NCBI GenBank assembly: GCA_020445665.1
Contig: JAGRGD010000304.1
Span: forward strand, 1 to 54,060
Direction: 5' to 3'
Source of the DNA: Rhodocyclaceae bacterium
GTDB lineage: Bacteria; Pseudomonadota; Gammaproteobacteria; Burkholderiales; Rhodocyclaceae
DNA length: 54,060 nt
The position numbers and the translations under genes are program-made. Shown here piece by piece: positions 35,413 through 43,171 of this stretch. Below the pieces are notes generated by a model. The model searched no databases and was not told the origin of the DNA. It saw only the letters and a list, made by a program, of their open reading frames with translations. Each line of letters begins with the position of its first letter. The first letter of the stretch is position 1.

Positions 35413-37380
35413 CTAACCGGCCATCAGGCGCTGTTCGGCGAGGCTCAGGTCTGACGGCCGCCCCCGCAGGACGACGGTGTCTCCTGCCAGGAAGACCATT
35501 TCCGGGCCCGGACTGACGCCGCGGATGTTGCGCCGCCGGACGGCCGACACCGTCACCGCGTCCGGCGTGAAGTCGAGCTGGGCGATGGTCTTGCCGACCG
35601 CATAGGCACCCTCCGGCAGGACCACCGAATGCAGCCGCTCCTGCTGCGCGTCCGGTCCGTCCTCGTCGTCGCTTGCGCCGTGGAAGAAGCCACGCATCAT
35701 CTCGTAGCGCTGGCTGCGGATCTCGCGAATTCGCCTCACCACCCGGTTGATCGGTACGCCGATCAGGGCCAGGGCGTGGGAGGCCAGCATGATGCTGCCT
35801 TCGAAGGCCTCAGGCACCACTTCCGCCGCACCGCCGCGGGTGAGCTTGTCCAGGTCTGCCTCGTCGATCGCCCGGACCACCACCGGCAGGTCCGGGCGCA
35901 GGCTGTGTGCGTGATGCAGCACGCGCAGCGCCGCATCGACCCCCGAGAACGACACCACCATCGCCGACGCCCGGCTGATGCCCGCCGCGACGAGCGTCTC
36001 GCGCCGGGCCGCGTCGCCATAGACCACGGTGTCGCCGGCGGCAGCGGCTTCGCGGACCCGGTCCGGGTCCAGGTCGAGGGCCACGTACTCGACCCCCTCC
36101 TCATGGATGAAGCGCGCCAGGTATTGCCCACTCCGACCGTAGCCGCAGATGATCACGTGGCCCTGGGTGCTCATCGACTGTGCCGCGACGCGGGTCAGCT
36201 CCATCGAACGCAGCAGCCACTCCGAGGCCACGAAACGCATCACCAGCTTGTCGCTGACCTGAACGATCAGTGGCGCCACGAGCATCGACAGCACCAGCGC
36301 AGCAACCGTGACCTGGAGGATCTCTGGCGGCAGCACGCCGACCCCGTCGATCGAGGAGATCATGACGAAGCCGAACTCGCCGCCGGCGCAGAGCCACAGG
36401 CCGGTGCGCATGGCGGTACCCGCGGTGGAACCGAAGGCGCGCGAGGCACCGACGATGACGCCGAACTTGATCACCAGCATCAGCACCAGCAGCGCCAGCA
36501 CGCCAATCAGGTTGACGAGAATCAGGTGGAAGTCGAGGAACATGCCGACCGTCACGAAGAAGAGGCCGAGCAGCACGTCGCGGAAGGGCTTGATGTCCTC
36601 CTCCACCTCATAGCGGAACTCGGTCTCCGAGATCAGCATGCCTGCCAGAAAGGCGCCCAGCGCCAGCGAGAGGCCCACCTGCTCGCTGAGCCACGCCAGG
36701 CCGAGGGTGATCAGCAGGATGTTGAGCATGAACAGCTCGCCCGACTTGCGCCGGGCAACCAGCGAGAACCACGCCCGCATCCACTTCTGGCCGAAGACCA
36801 GCACGATCAGCAGCATCACGGCAGCCTTGCCGGCCGCGATCAGCAAGGTCATGCCGAGTTCCGTGGGCGGGCGTGACAGGGCCGGCAGGATGATCAGGAG
36901 CGGCACCACCGCGATGTCCTGGAACAGCAGGATGCCGATCGTCTCGCGTCCATGCTTCGAATCGAGTTCGAGCCGGTCGGCGAGAAGCTTGGAGAGAATG
37001 GCGGTCGACGAGGTCGCCAGAATGCCGCCCAGCGCGAGGCTCGACGCCCAGCTCAGGCCATACAGCCCGCCAAATGCAGCGACCACCACAATGGTGCCGA
37101 TGACCTGAACCGCGCCGAGGCCGAACACGATCCGCTTCATCGAAAACAGCCGCGGCAGCGAGAACTCGAGGCCGATCGAGAACATCAGGAACACCACGCC
37201 GAACTCAGCCAGGTGGCTGGCCCCCTCCGATTCCCCCATGAGGTTGAGGGCGTGGGGGCCAAGCGCGGCGCCCAGCATCAGATAGCCCAGCACCGGCGGC
37301 AGGTTCACGCTGCGGCACAGGGCCACCACCGCAACAGCGGCAGCGAGCAGCAGCAGAACGGCCTCGAGAGTGTCGATCAT
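35413..37380 (-). CDS. Kef-type monovalent cation:proton antiporter (CPA2) with a TrkA-N domain
   Basis: The protein has 655 residues from the ATG at 37380. A membrane domain of about 12 helices (residues 1-385; LGYLMLGAALGPHALNLM and LFQDIAVVPLLIILPAL) is followed by a nucleotide-binding RCK/TrkA-N domain (about 400-520, IICGYGRSGQYLARF) and a C-terminal TrkA-C domain (about 555-650). This is the KefB/KefC-like arrangement of K+/H+ exchangers. Glutathione gating cannot be judged. It is divergent from kdsD, which matches many betaproteobacteria. Confidence 0.9.
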   Translation of the reverse strand: MIDTLEAVLLLLAAAVAVVALCRSVNLPPVLGYLMLGAALGPHALNLMGESEGASHLAEFGVVFLMFSIGLEFSLPRLFSMKRIVFGLGAVQVIGTIVVVAAFGGLYGLSWASSLALGGILATSSTAILSKLLADRLELDSKHGRETIGILLFQDIAVVPLLIILPALSRPPTELGMTLLIAAGKAAVMLLIVLVFGQKWMRAWFSLVARRKSGELFMLNILLITLGLAWLSEQVGLSLALGAFLAGMLISETEFRYEVEEDIKPFRDVLLGLFFVTVGMFLDFHLILVNLIGVLALLVLMLVIKFGVIVGASRAFGSTAGTAMRTGLWLCAGGEFGFVMISSIDGVGVLPPEILQVTVAALVLSMLVAPLIVQVSDKLVMRFVASEWLLRSMELTRVAAQSMSTQGHVIICGYGRSGQYLARFIHEEGVEYVALDLDPDRVREAAAAGDTVVYGDAARRETLVAAGISRASAMVVSFSGVDAALRVLHHAHSLRPDLPVVVRAIDEADLDKLTRGGAAEVVPEAFEGSIMLASHALALIGVPINRVVRRIREIRSQRYEMMRGFFHGASDDEDGPDAQQERLHSVVLPEGAYAVGKTIAQLDFTPDAVTVSAVRRRNIRGVSPGPEMVFLAGDTVVLRGRPSDLSLAEQRLMAG

Positions 37381-37427
37381 CCCGGCGGAATCCCTGAAAG
37401 CACGCGCAAAAGCCGCTTTGGGGCCTC

Positions 37428-37436
37428 TGGTATAAT
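37428..37436 (+). promoter_or_regulatory. Extended -10 promoter of the kdsD-lptC-lptA operon
   Basis: TGG followed directly by TATAAT (TGN-TATAAT, an extended -10) sits 40 nt before the kdsD start. No convincing -35 is present, which an extended -10 can tolerate. Transcription would begin near 37443. Confidence 0.6.
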
Positions 37437-37475
37437 TCGCCACAGTCTAACCGTTGCGCGCCGCGCCGAGAAACC

Positions 37476-38462
37476 GTGCCCGAATCCCTTCCAGACCTGG
37501 GTCACAGCCTCGCCCTGGCGCGTCGCGTGCTCGACATCGAGGCCCGCGCCGTCAGCGCCCTGGCCAGCCGGCTCGACGGCGACTTCCTGCGCGCGTTGGC
37601 GCTCATCCTTGATCGCAACGGCCGGGTCATCGTCACCGGGATCGGCAAGACCGGCCACGTTGGACGCAAGCTCGCCGCCACCCTGGCCAGCACCGGCACC
37701 CCCGCCTACTTCGTCCATGCTGCTGAAGCTGCCCACGGCGATCTGGGCATGATCACCCCAGACGACGTCGTGATCGCAATCTCCAATTCAGGGGCCAGCG
37801 AAGAGGTCCTGACCATCGTGCCGCTGGTCAAGCGCCAGGGCGCCAAACTGATTGCAATGACCGGCAACGCGGCTTCGCCGTTGAGCCGGGACGCCGATGT
37901 GCACCTCGACGCGGCCGTCGCCGAGGAAGCCTGCCCGCTCAACCTCGCACCGACGGCGAGCACCACGGCCGCGCTCGCCCTGGGCGATGCGCTCGCCGTG
38001 GCACTCCTCGACGCCCGCGGCTTCGGCGCCGACGATTTCGCCCGTTCCCACCCGGGCGGCAGCCTCGGACGGCGCCTGCTGACCCATGTCCGCGACGTGA
38101 TGCGCCCCGCCGCGGCGGTGCCCCGGGTGGCCGAGGACGCGCCCCTCTCCGAGGCCCTGATCGAGGTCACTCGGGGCGGCATGGGCATGACCGCGATTAC
38201 GGCCAGCGACAACCGCGTCGTCGGCATCTTCACCGACGGCGACCTGCGCCGCACCTTCGAGCGCGGCGAGGACATCCGCAGGATCCGCGTCGCCGATGCC
38301 ATGACCCGCACCCCCCGCAGCATCACCGCTGACGCGCTAGCCGTCGAGGCCGCAACACTGATGGAAGAGAATCGGATCAGCCAGTTGCTCGTCTGCGACA
38401 CCGAACAGCGACTCGAGGGCGCCCTCACTACCCTCGACCTGATGCGCGCCAAGGTGATCTGA
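37476..38462 (+). CDS. kdsD: D-arabinose 5-phosphate isomerase
   Basis: This 328-residue enzyme converts ribulose 5-phosphate to arabinose 5-phosphate, the first step of KDO synthesis for lipopolysaccharide. An N-terminal SIS domain (about 35-185; VIVTGIGKTGHVGRKLAATL, AISNSGASEEV) with the key metal/catalytic region HPGGSLGRRLL is followed by two CBS domains (about 205-325). It starts at a GTG. The next gene is lptC, so the kdsC that often lies between them is missing here. Confidence 0.93.
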   Translation: MPESLPDLGHSLALARRVLDIEARAVSALASRLDGDFLRALALILDRNGRVIVTGIGKTGHVGRKLAATLASTGTPAYFVHAAEAAHGDLGMITPDDVVIAISNSGASEEVLTIVPLVKRQGAKLIAMTGNAASPLSRDADVHLDAAVAEEACPLNLAPTASTTAALALGDALAVALLDARGFGADDFARSHPGGSLGRRLLTHVRDVMRPAAAVPRVAEDAPLSEALIEVTRGGMGMTAITASDNRVVGIFTDGDLRRTFERGEDIRRIRVADAMTRTPRSITADALAVEAATLMEENRISQLLVCDTEQRLEGALTTLDLMRAKVI

Positions 38463-38490
38463 TGCGCATACCTGCCGGAACGCGGCGACC

Positions 38491-39057
38491 GTGAGCACCT
38501 CCCGCGTCGACACATGGGCGCCCCTCATCGTCCTCGGCCTTGTCGCCGGGGCTACCTCCTGGCTGGTGCGCATTTCCGAGCCCCCAGAGGTGCCCACCGT
38601 AGTCGAAGACGGCAGCGCACCCGACATGATCGTCGACCGCTTCACGCTGCAGCGTTTCGATGCCTCGGGGCGACGCCAGTACGTCTTCACGGCCCAGGAG
38701 ATGCGCCACTTCCTCACCCCGGAGCGGACGACCCTCGTCCGCCCCGAACTGCTCTTCCTCGGCGGCGAGTCTCCGGTCCGGGCCCACTCGGAAACCGGCA
38801 CGGTGAGTGCCGATGGCGAGTCCGTGCGCCTCGAAGGTGAAGTCCAGATGCTTCGCGATGCTACCCGCGAGCGCGCCTCTGCGACACTGCAGACCGAGGC
38901 CATGACCATCTGGCCCGAAACCGAACGCGTCGCAGGCGACCGGACAGTCCGCTATACCGAAGGCAGCGACGAACTCCTCGCCGGACGATTCGCAGCCGAC
39001 AACCTGGCCGAGGTCCTCGAACTCGGGGACGGCGTGACGGCCAACTTCACACGATAG
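38491..39057 (+). CDS. lptC: Lipopolysaccharide export protein LptC
   Basis: The protein has 188 residues from a GTG start. One N-terminal transmembrane helix (about 9-27) is followed by a periplasmic beta-jellyroll, with FTLQRFDASGRRQYVFTAQE typical of LptC. LptC passes LPS from the LptBFG complex to LptA. It lies 28 nt after kdsD and abuts lptA. Confidence 0.9.
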   Translation: MSTSRVDTWAPLIVLGLVAGATSWLVRISEPPEVPTVVEDGSAPDMIVDRFTLQRFDASGRRQYVFTAQEMRHFLTPERTTLVRPELLFLGGESPVRAHSETGTVSADGESVRLEGEVQMLRDATRERASATLQTEAMTIWPETERVAGDRTVRYTEGSDELLAGRFAADNLAEVLELGDGVTANFTR

Positions 39058-39063
39058 GTGCTC

Positions 39064-39603
39064 ATGACGCCACTCGCCCGCCTGATCCCCCTGCTCCTCG
39101 TCTGCCTGGTGCCCCTGGCCGCCAGCGCTGCCCGCGGAGACAGCGAACAGCCCGTGAGCATCGAGGCCAACAAGGGTTCGATCGACAATCGGAAAAACGT
39201 CCATGTCTTCGAAGGAGGCGTCGTGCTGTCGCAAGGCTCGCTAGCGATCCGCTGCGAGAAACTCGTCGTGACCCAGGACGGCGATGGTTTCAAGAAAGGC
39301 GTCGCCTCCGGCGGCGAAGGCGGAAGGGCCAGCATCCGCCAGCGACGGGAGGGCCGTGACGACTTCGTCGAGGGCCGGGCCAGCCGCATCGAGTACGACG
39401 CCCGCTCTCGCAAGGCCATCCTCGTCGGCAAGGCCGAGGTCAAGAGTGGCGGCGACGAAGTGCGCGGCGAATACATCGAATACGATGGTGCCACCGAGAC
39501 CTACCTCGTCACCAACAGCAAGTCCCCCGAGGGCACCGACGGTGGCGGCCGGGTTCGCGCAATCATCCAGCCGAGGGAGACTGCGGGCGAGAAATCCCCG
39601 TAA
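39064..39603 (+). CDS. lptA: Lipopolysaccharide transport periplasmic protein LptA
   Basis: The protein has about 179 residues from the ATG at 39064; a GTG two codons earlier is an alternative start. A signal peptide ([19 protein letters not shown]) leads to an OstA/LptA domain ([40 protein letters not shown]). It forms the periplasmic bridge for LPS. lptB and rpoN, its usual downstream neighbours, are not here; an enoyl-CoA hydratase gene follows instead after 37 nt. Confidence 0.92.
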   Translation: MTPLARLIPLLLVCLVPLAASAARGDSEQPVSIEANKGSIDNRKNVHVFEGGVVLSQGSLAIRCEKLVVTQDGDGFKKGVASGGEGGRASIRQRREGRDDFVEGRASRIEYDARSRKAILVGKAEVKSGGDEVRGEYIEYDGATETYLVTNSKSPEGTDGGGRVRAIIQPRETAGEKSP

Positions 39604-39640
39604 TCGGGTCGCCAACACTGAAGAGGAGGAGAGACAGACC

Positions 39641-40417
39641 ATGCAATACAAGAACATCCGGGTCGAAACCCGAGCCCGGGTCGGACTGATCACGCTGGAC
39701 CGGCCGACAGCCCTGAACGCACTGAATGACGCGCTGGTGGATGAGGTCGGCCACGCCCTCGACGGCTTCGAGGCCGACGAGGGGATCGGAGCGATCGTGA
39801 TCACCGGCTCCGACAGGGCCTTCGCTGCCGGGGCCGACATCACCGCGATGGCCGGATTCAGCTACATGGACGCCTACAAGGGCGACTACATCACCCGCAA
39901 CTGGGAACGCGTCAAGACCTGCCGCAAGCCCGTCATCGCCGCAGTCGCAGGCTATGCCCTGGGCGGAGGCTGCGAACTGGCGATGATGTGCGACATGATC
40001 TTTGCGGCGGATACCGCGCGGTTCGGTCAGCCCGAGATCAAGCTCGGGGTGCTTCCCGGGGCCGGCGGCACGCAGCGACTCCCGCGGGCGGTCGGCAAGG
40101 CCAAGGCCATGGACCTGTGCCTGACGGCCCGGATGATGGACGCCGAGGAAGCCGAGCGCGCCGGCCTCGTTGCCCGCGTGATCCCCGCCGAACGCCTGCT
40201 CGAAGAGACCCTGGAAGCCGCAACCACCATCGCCGGCTTCTCCCTGCCCGCCGTCATGATGGTCAAGGAGGCGGTCAATCGCGCCTTCGAGTCGAGCCTG
40301 CAGGAAGGCCTTCTCTTCGAGCGGCGCAGCTTCCACGCCGCGTTTGCCCTCTCGGACCAGAAGGAAGGCATGGCGGCCTTCGTCGACAAGCGTCCGCCGA
40401 AATTCCGACACGAGTAG
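39641..40417 (+). CDS. Enoyl-CoA hydratase (crotonase family)
   Basis: The protein has 258 residues from the ATG at 39641 behind a strong AAGAGGAGGAGA site. Oxyanion-hole segments AAGADI and [14 protein letters not shown] are present, as are both catalytic Glu residues of classical hydratases (in GGGCELA and [18 protein letters not shown]). It should hydrate trans-2-enoyl-CoA to 3-hydroxyacyl-CoA in fatty-acid or aromatic beta-oxidation, possibly also supplying hydroxyacyl-CoA for the polymer coated by the neighbouring phasin. The substrate range cannot be told from sequence. Confidence 0.92.
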   Translation: MQYKNIRVETRARVGLITLDRPTALNALNDALVDEVGHALDGFEADEGIGAIVITGSDRAFAAGADITAMAGFSYMDAYKGDYITRNWERVKTCRKPVIAAVAGYALGGGCELAMMCDMIFAADTARFGQPEIKLGVLPGAGGTQRLPRAVGKAKAMDLCLTARMMDAEEAERAGLVARVIPAERLLEETLEAATTIAGFSLPAVMMVKEAVNRAFESSLQEGLLFERRSFHAAFALSDQKEGMAAFVDKRPPKFRHE

Positions 40418-40558
40418 CCGCGCGCTGCGGCGCACCGAAATCGGGCGGGGTCGCGATTGCGGCCCCTTTTTTATTTCCGCAACAACACACCTCGAAACAT
40501 TGCTGCGCGATTTCCCCAACTCTTTGCTTTGAATCAATATTTCCGTCTCGATTGACAT

Positions 40559-40573
40559 TTGTGCAATGCGCAA
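40559..40573. promoter_or_regulatory. Near-perfect palindrome just upstream of the phasin promoter
   Basis: TTGTGCA-A-TGCGCAA is a 15-bp palindrome with one mismatch, ending 8 nt before the -35 box. The position suits an operator or activator site; the polymer-sensing repressor PhaR is a candidate by context only. Confidence 0.4.
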
Positions 40574-40581
40574 AAAAACGC

Positions 40582-40609
40582 TTGACAGCCTCCGTCGCAT
40601 GGCTATAAT
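40582..40609 (+). promoter_or_regulatory. Near-consensus sigma-70 promoter of the phasin gene
   Basis: A perfect TTGACA at 40582-40587 and a perfect TATAAT at 40604-40609 are separated by 16 nt. The start should be near 40616, giving a leader of about 73 nt. It is the strongest-looking promoter in the window, which fits a very abundant granule protein. An AT-rich stretch lies upstream. Confidence 0.85.
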
Positions 40610-40688
40610 CCGATCTATGTCGCGGCGCACAATAAATGTTCGCCCCCGATCTGGAACCGAACCAACCACGTACCGAGGAGATCCACAA

Positions 40689-41246
40689 ATGTTCGTTACC
40701 CCCGAGCAGTTCGCCGCCACCGGCAAGGCCAACGTCGAGTCCCTGCTGTCCGTCGCCAACGCCGCTTTCGCCAGCGCCGAGCGCCTGACCGCCCTGAACC
40801 TGAACACCGCCCGTGCCGTGCTGGAAGACGGCGTTGCCAACGCCAAGTCGCTGATGGGCGCCAAGGACGTGCAAGAACTGGTCGCCCTGCAGTCCGCCAT
40901 GGCTCAGCCGATGGTTGAGAAGGCCGTTGCCTACTCGCGTAACGTCTACGAGATCGCCACCCAGACCCAGGAAGAGCTCTCCAAGATGGTCGAGGCCCAG
41001 CTGACCGAAGCCAACAAGAACGTTGCCGAGGCTCTGGACAAGGCTGCCAAGTCCGCTCCGGCCGGTTCCGACGTTGCCGTCGCCGCCGTCAAGCAGGCCA
41101 TCGCTGCTGCCAACTCCGCCTACGACAGCATGACCAAGGCTGCCAAGCAGGTTGCCGAGATCGCCGAAGCCAACGTGACCGCCGCCACCAACGCGACCGT
41201 CAAGGCCGTCGGCACGACCGCTGCCAAGTCGAAGAAGGCTGCCTAA
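40689..41246 (+). CDS. phaP: Phasin family protein (polyhydroxyalkanoate granule coat)
   Basis: The protein has 185 residues starting MFVTPEQFAATGKANVESLL, the usual phasin opening. The protein is almost wholly amphipathic helix rich in Ala and Lys (phasin_2 type), with a Lys-rich tail AAKSKKAA. It coats polyhydroxybutyrate granules in the cytoplasm. Codon choice is strongly biased (GCC, GTT, AAG, CTG), fitting high expression, and agrees with the strong promoter and terminator around it. A GAGGAGAT ribosome site lies 7-13 nt upstream. No phaC, phaA or phaB gene is in the window. Confidence 0.92.
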   Translation: MFVTPEQFAATGKANVESLLSVANAAFASAERLTALNLNTARAVLEDGVANAKSLMGAKDVQELVALQSAMAQPMVEKAVAYSRNVYEIATQTQEELSKMVEAQLTEANKNVAEALDKAAKSAPAGSDVAVAAVKQAIAAANSAYDSMTKAAKQVAEIAEANVTAATNATVKAVGTTAAKSKKAA

Positions 41247-41271
41247 GCCTTCCCGCTTCGCGGAAAGGAAG

Positions 41272-41296
41272 GCCCCGTCTTCGGACGGGGCTTTTT
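41272..41296 (+). terminator. Rho-independent terminator of the phasin gene
   Basis: The stem GCCCCGTC / GACGGGGC with a TTCG tetraloop is followed by five T residues. Confidence 0.93.
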
Positions 41297-41839
41297 CGTT
41301 GACCGCGATTCGCTGTGCTGTTCCTCACGCGGACGCTCAAGAGCAGACCCGGCGCGATTCTGCCGGTGCGCGTTGCACCCGTCTCGCGGACGCGCAGCCG
41401 GTGCAGGCGAGGCGCGGAATCCAGCGGCAGAGGTTCGGTCGGGTCGAACCGTCGTGCCCATGCCAGGCCGGGCGCCGGACTGTAGGGTTGAACCCGGGAC
41501 AGCACACGGCGACAGGCTCCGCGCTTTCGGCACATCCCATGCACGCGGGCCACTCACGCCCTCCTCTGCGAGGGTGCGAGGGCGGGATTTCGCAAGACAT
41601 CGCCTTGCGCCTCCAGAGCGGGCCGGGAGTGCAACGCCGGCATTGGACGGGCAGAGGTGGAGATGAGGGAAGTAGCGCGCCTCAACCCCATCCCCCTCCT
41701 CGCCCGCCAAGGACTGCTTTGCACAGCCGGTCCGCTCCGCGGGCGCGAAGCCGTGCTTCGCGAACTCCCCGCCCCCCATGATGGGGGAGGAAGCGCCGCC
41801 TGCAATCGTTAGCTGCTTGATGGGCGGGTCAATAGCGGA
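41297..41839. other. Gene-poor intergenic stretch of about 540 bp
   Basis: Frames are open on both strands here, but the predicted peptides are low-complexity Arg/Pro-rich and look like no known protein. The right half is rich in C-runs with a small inverted repeat (CCCCCCATGATGGGGG near 41773). It may be a decayed gene or a dispersed intergenic repeat. No function is assigned. Confidence 0.5.
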
Positions 41840-42568
41840 TCAGGCCGCGGCGGTGTAATGGTGCGGGAACAGCCGATGCATCTCGGCCTCGATCCACGCC
41901 TGCGCGGCGGCATTCACCTGCTCCGGCGTCATTCCCGCGGGGTCGATCGGTGGACCGATGCTCACCACCACTTCACCGGGACACTTAACGAAGGCGTTGC
42001 GGCGCCAGAACTCGCCGGCGTTATGCGCCACCGGCACGACCGGCACGCCGGTGCGGGACGCGAGGAAAGCCCCGCCGATCTTGTAGCGGCGCTTGGCGCC
42101 GGGCGCGACCCGTGTCCCCTCGGGAAACACCACCACCCAGAAGCCCTCGGACAGCAGCGCCCGCCCCTGTTCCTCGACCTGGACCAGGGCATCCTTTCCG
42201 GCTGCCCGATCGATCGAGATGATCGGCATCTGGGCCAGCCCCCAGCCAAAGAACGGCACCCTGAGCAGCTCCTTCTTCAATACGAAGGCCAGCGGCGGAA
42301 AGATGTGCTGCAGTGCCATCGTCTCCCATGCCGACTGGTGCTTGGCCAGGATGACGGACGCTGCGGCGGGCAGGTTCTCGCGCCCGATCACCCGGTAGCG
42401 GATCCCCAACAGATGACGGACGAACCACATCGTGATGTCGGTCCAGGTGGTGATCAGGCGGTAGCGCGTGTGCGGCCTGAAGGGAAAGGTCAGGAACGCG
42501 AACAGCGCAAAGGGTGGCGTTACCACCAGGAGCACCAGCGCAAACAAGGTCGATCGCAGCCGGTTCAC
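41840..42568 (-). CDS. plsC: 1-acyl-sn-glycerol-3-phosphate acyltransferase
   Basis: The protein has 242 residues from a GTG overlapping the gmhB stop. One or two N-terminal membrane helices (about 7-27) precede the acyltransferase domain, with the catalytic His in AKHQSAWET (Glu in place of the usual Asp of HX4D, as in a known subgroup) and the phosphate-binding FPEGTR. It makes phosphatidic acid from lysophosphatidic acid for phospholipid synthesis. It is last in the glyQ-glyS-gmhB-plsC string, a common betaproteobacterial order. Confidence 0.9.
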   Translation of the reverse strand: MNRLRSTLFALVLLVVTPPFALFAFLTFPFRPHTRYRLITTWTDITMWFVRHLLGIRYRVIGRENLPAAASVILAKHQSAWETMALQHIFPPLAFVLKKELLRVPFFGWGLAQMPIISIDRAAGKDALVQVEEQGRALLSEGFWVVVFPEGTRVAPGAKRRYKIGGAFLASRTGVPVVPVAHNAGEFWRRNAFVKCPGEVVVSIGPPIDPAGMTPEQVNAAAQAWIEAEMHRLFPHHYTAAA

Positions 42569-43113
42569 GAGGGCTCGCCACCCAGAGTCAGATGATCAAC
42601 CACCGCCGCCAGGTCGGCAAAGACTTCAACCGTCTCGGGCAGTTCGGGATCCTCTCGCGTGCGCTCGCCCTTACCGGTCAGCACGAGGTACGGCTTGCAG
42701 CCGACGGCCATGCCCGCCTGGAGGTCACGCAGGCTGTCTCCCACGGTGGGCACGCCTTCGAGATTGACGTTGAAACGCTCGGCAATCTCCTTCAGCAGGC
42801 CCGGCTTCGGCTTGCGACACTCGCAGGTCGAATCGGCCGCGTGGGGGCAGAAGAAGATGGCATCGATCCGCCCGCCGACCGCCATCAGGCTCTTGACCAT
42901 CTTCTCGTGGATGCCGTTCAGGGTGTCCATGTCGAACAGCCCGCGGCCAACGCCGGATTGATTCGAAGCCAGCACGACGCGCCAGCCCCACTCATTGAGG
43001 CGGGCAATGGCCTCGAGGGACCCCGGGATGGGGATCCACTCGTCCGGCGACTTGATGAACTGCTCGGAATCGCGGTTGATGACGCCATCCCGGTCGAGAA
43101 TGATCAGCTTCAT
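42565..43113 (-). CDS. gmhB: D-glycero-beta-D-manno-heptose 1,7-bisphosphate 7-phosphatase
   Basis: This 182-residue HAD phosphatase starts at 43113 behind GGGGAGGTGGG. The nucleophile and acid Asp are in ILDRDGVIN. A zinc-binding CPHAADSTCECRKPKPG loop separates GmhB from KdsC. It makes heptose 1-phosphate for the LPS inner core. It overlaps plsC by 4 nt and follows glyS. Confidence 0.92.
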   Translation of the reverse strand: MKLIILDRDGVINRDSEQFIKSPDEWIPIPGSLEAIARLNEWGWRVVLASNQSGVGRGLFDMDTLNGIHEKMVKSLMAVGGRIDAIFFCPHAADSTCECRKPKPGLLKEIAERFNVNLEGVPTVGDSLRDLQAGMAVGCKPYLVLTGKGERTREDPELPETVEVFADLAAVVDHLTLGGEPS

Positions 43114-43171
43114 CCCACCTCCCCGTACCCGCAACTGCCCGCCACGTATCGCAGCAGCGCGGCCAGCATGA

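Noticed and set aside
41299-41781. A 160-residue plus-strand protein gene
   Set aside because: Low-complexity Arg/Pro/His composition, no ribosome site and open frames on both strands; looks like chance in GC-rich DNA.
42565-43113. The missing kdsC
   Set aside because: The zinc-binding CxH...CxC loop and DRDGVIN start identify GmhB.
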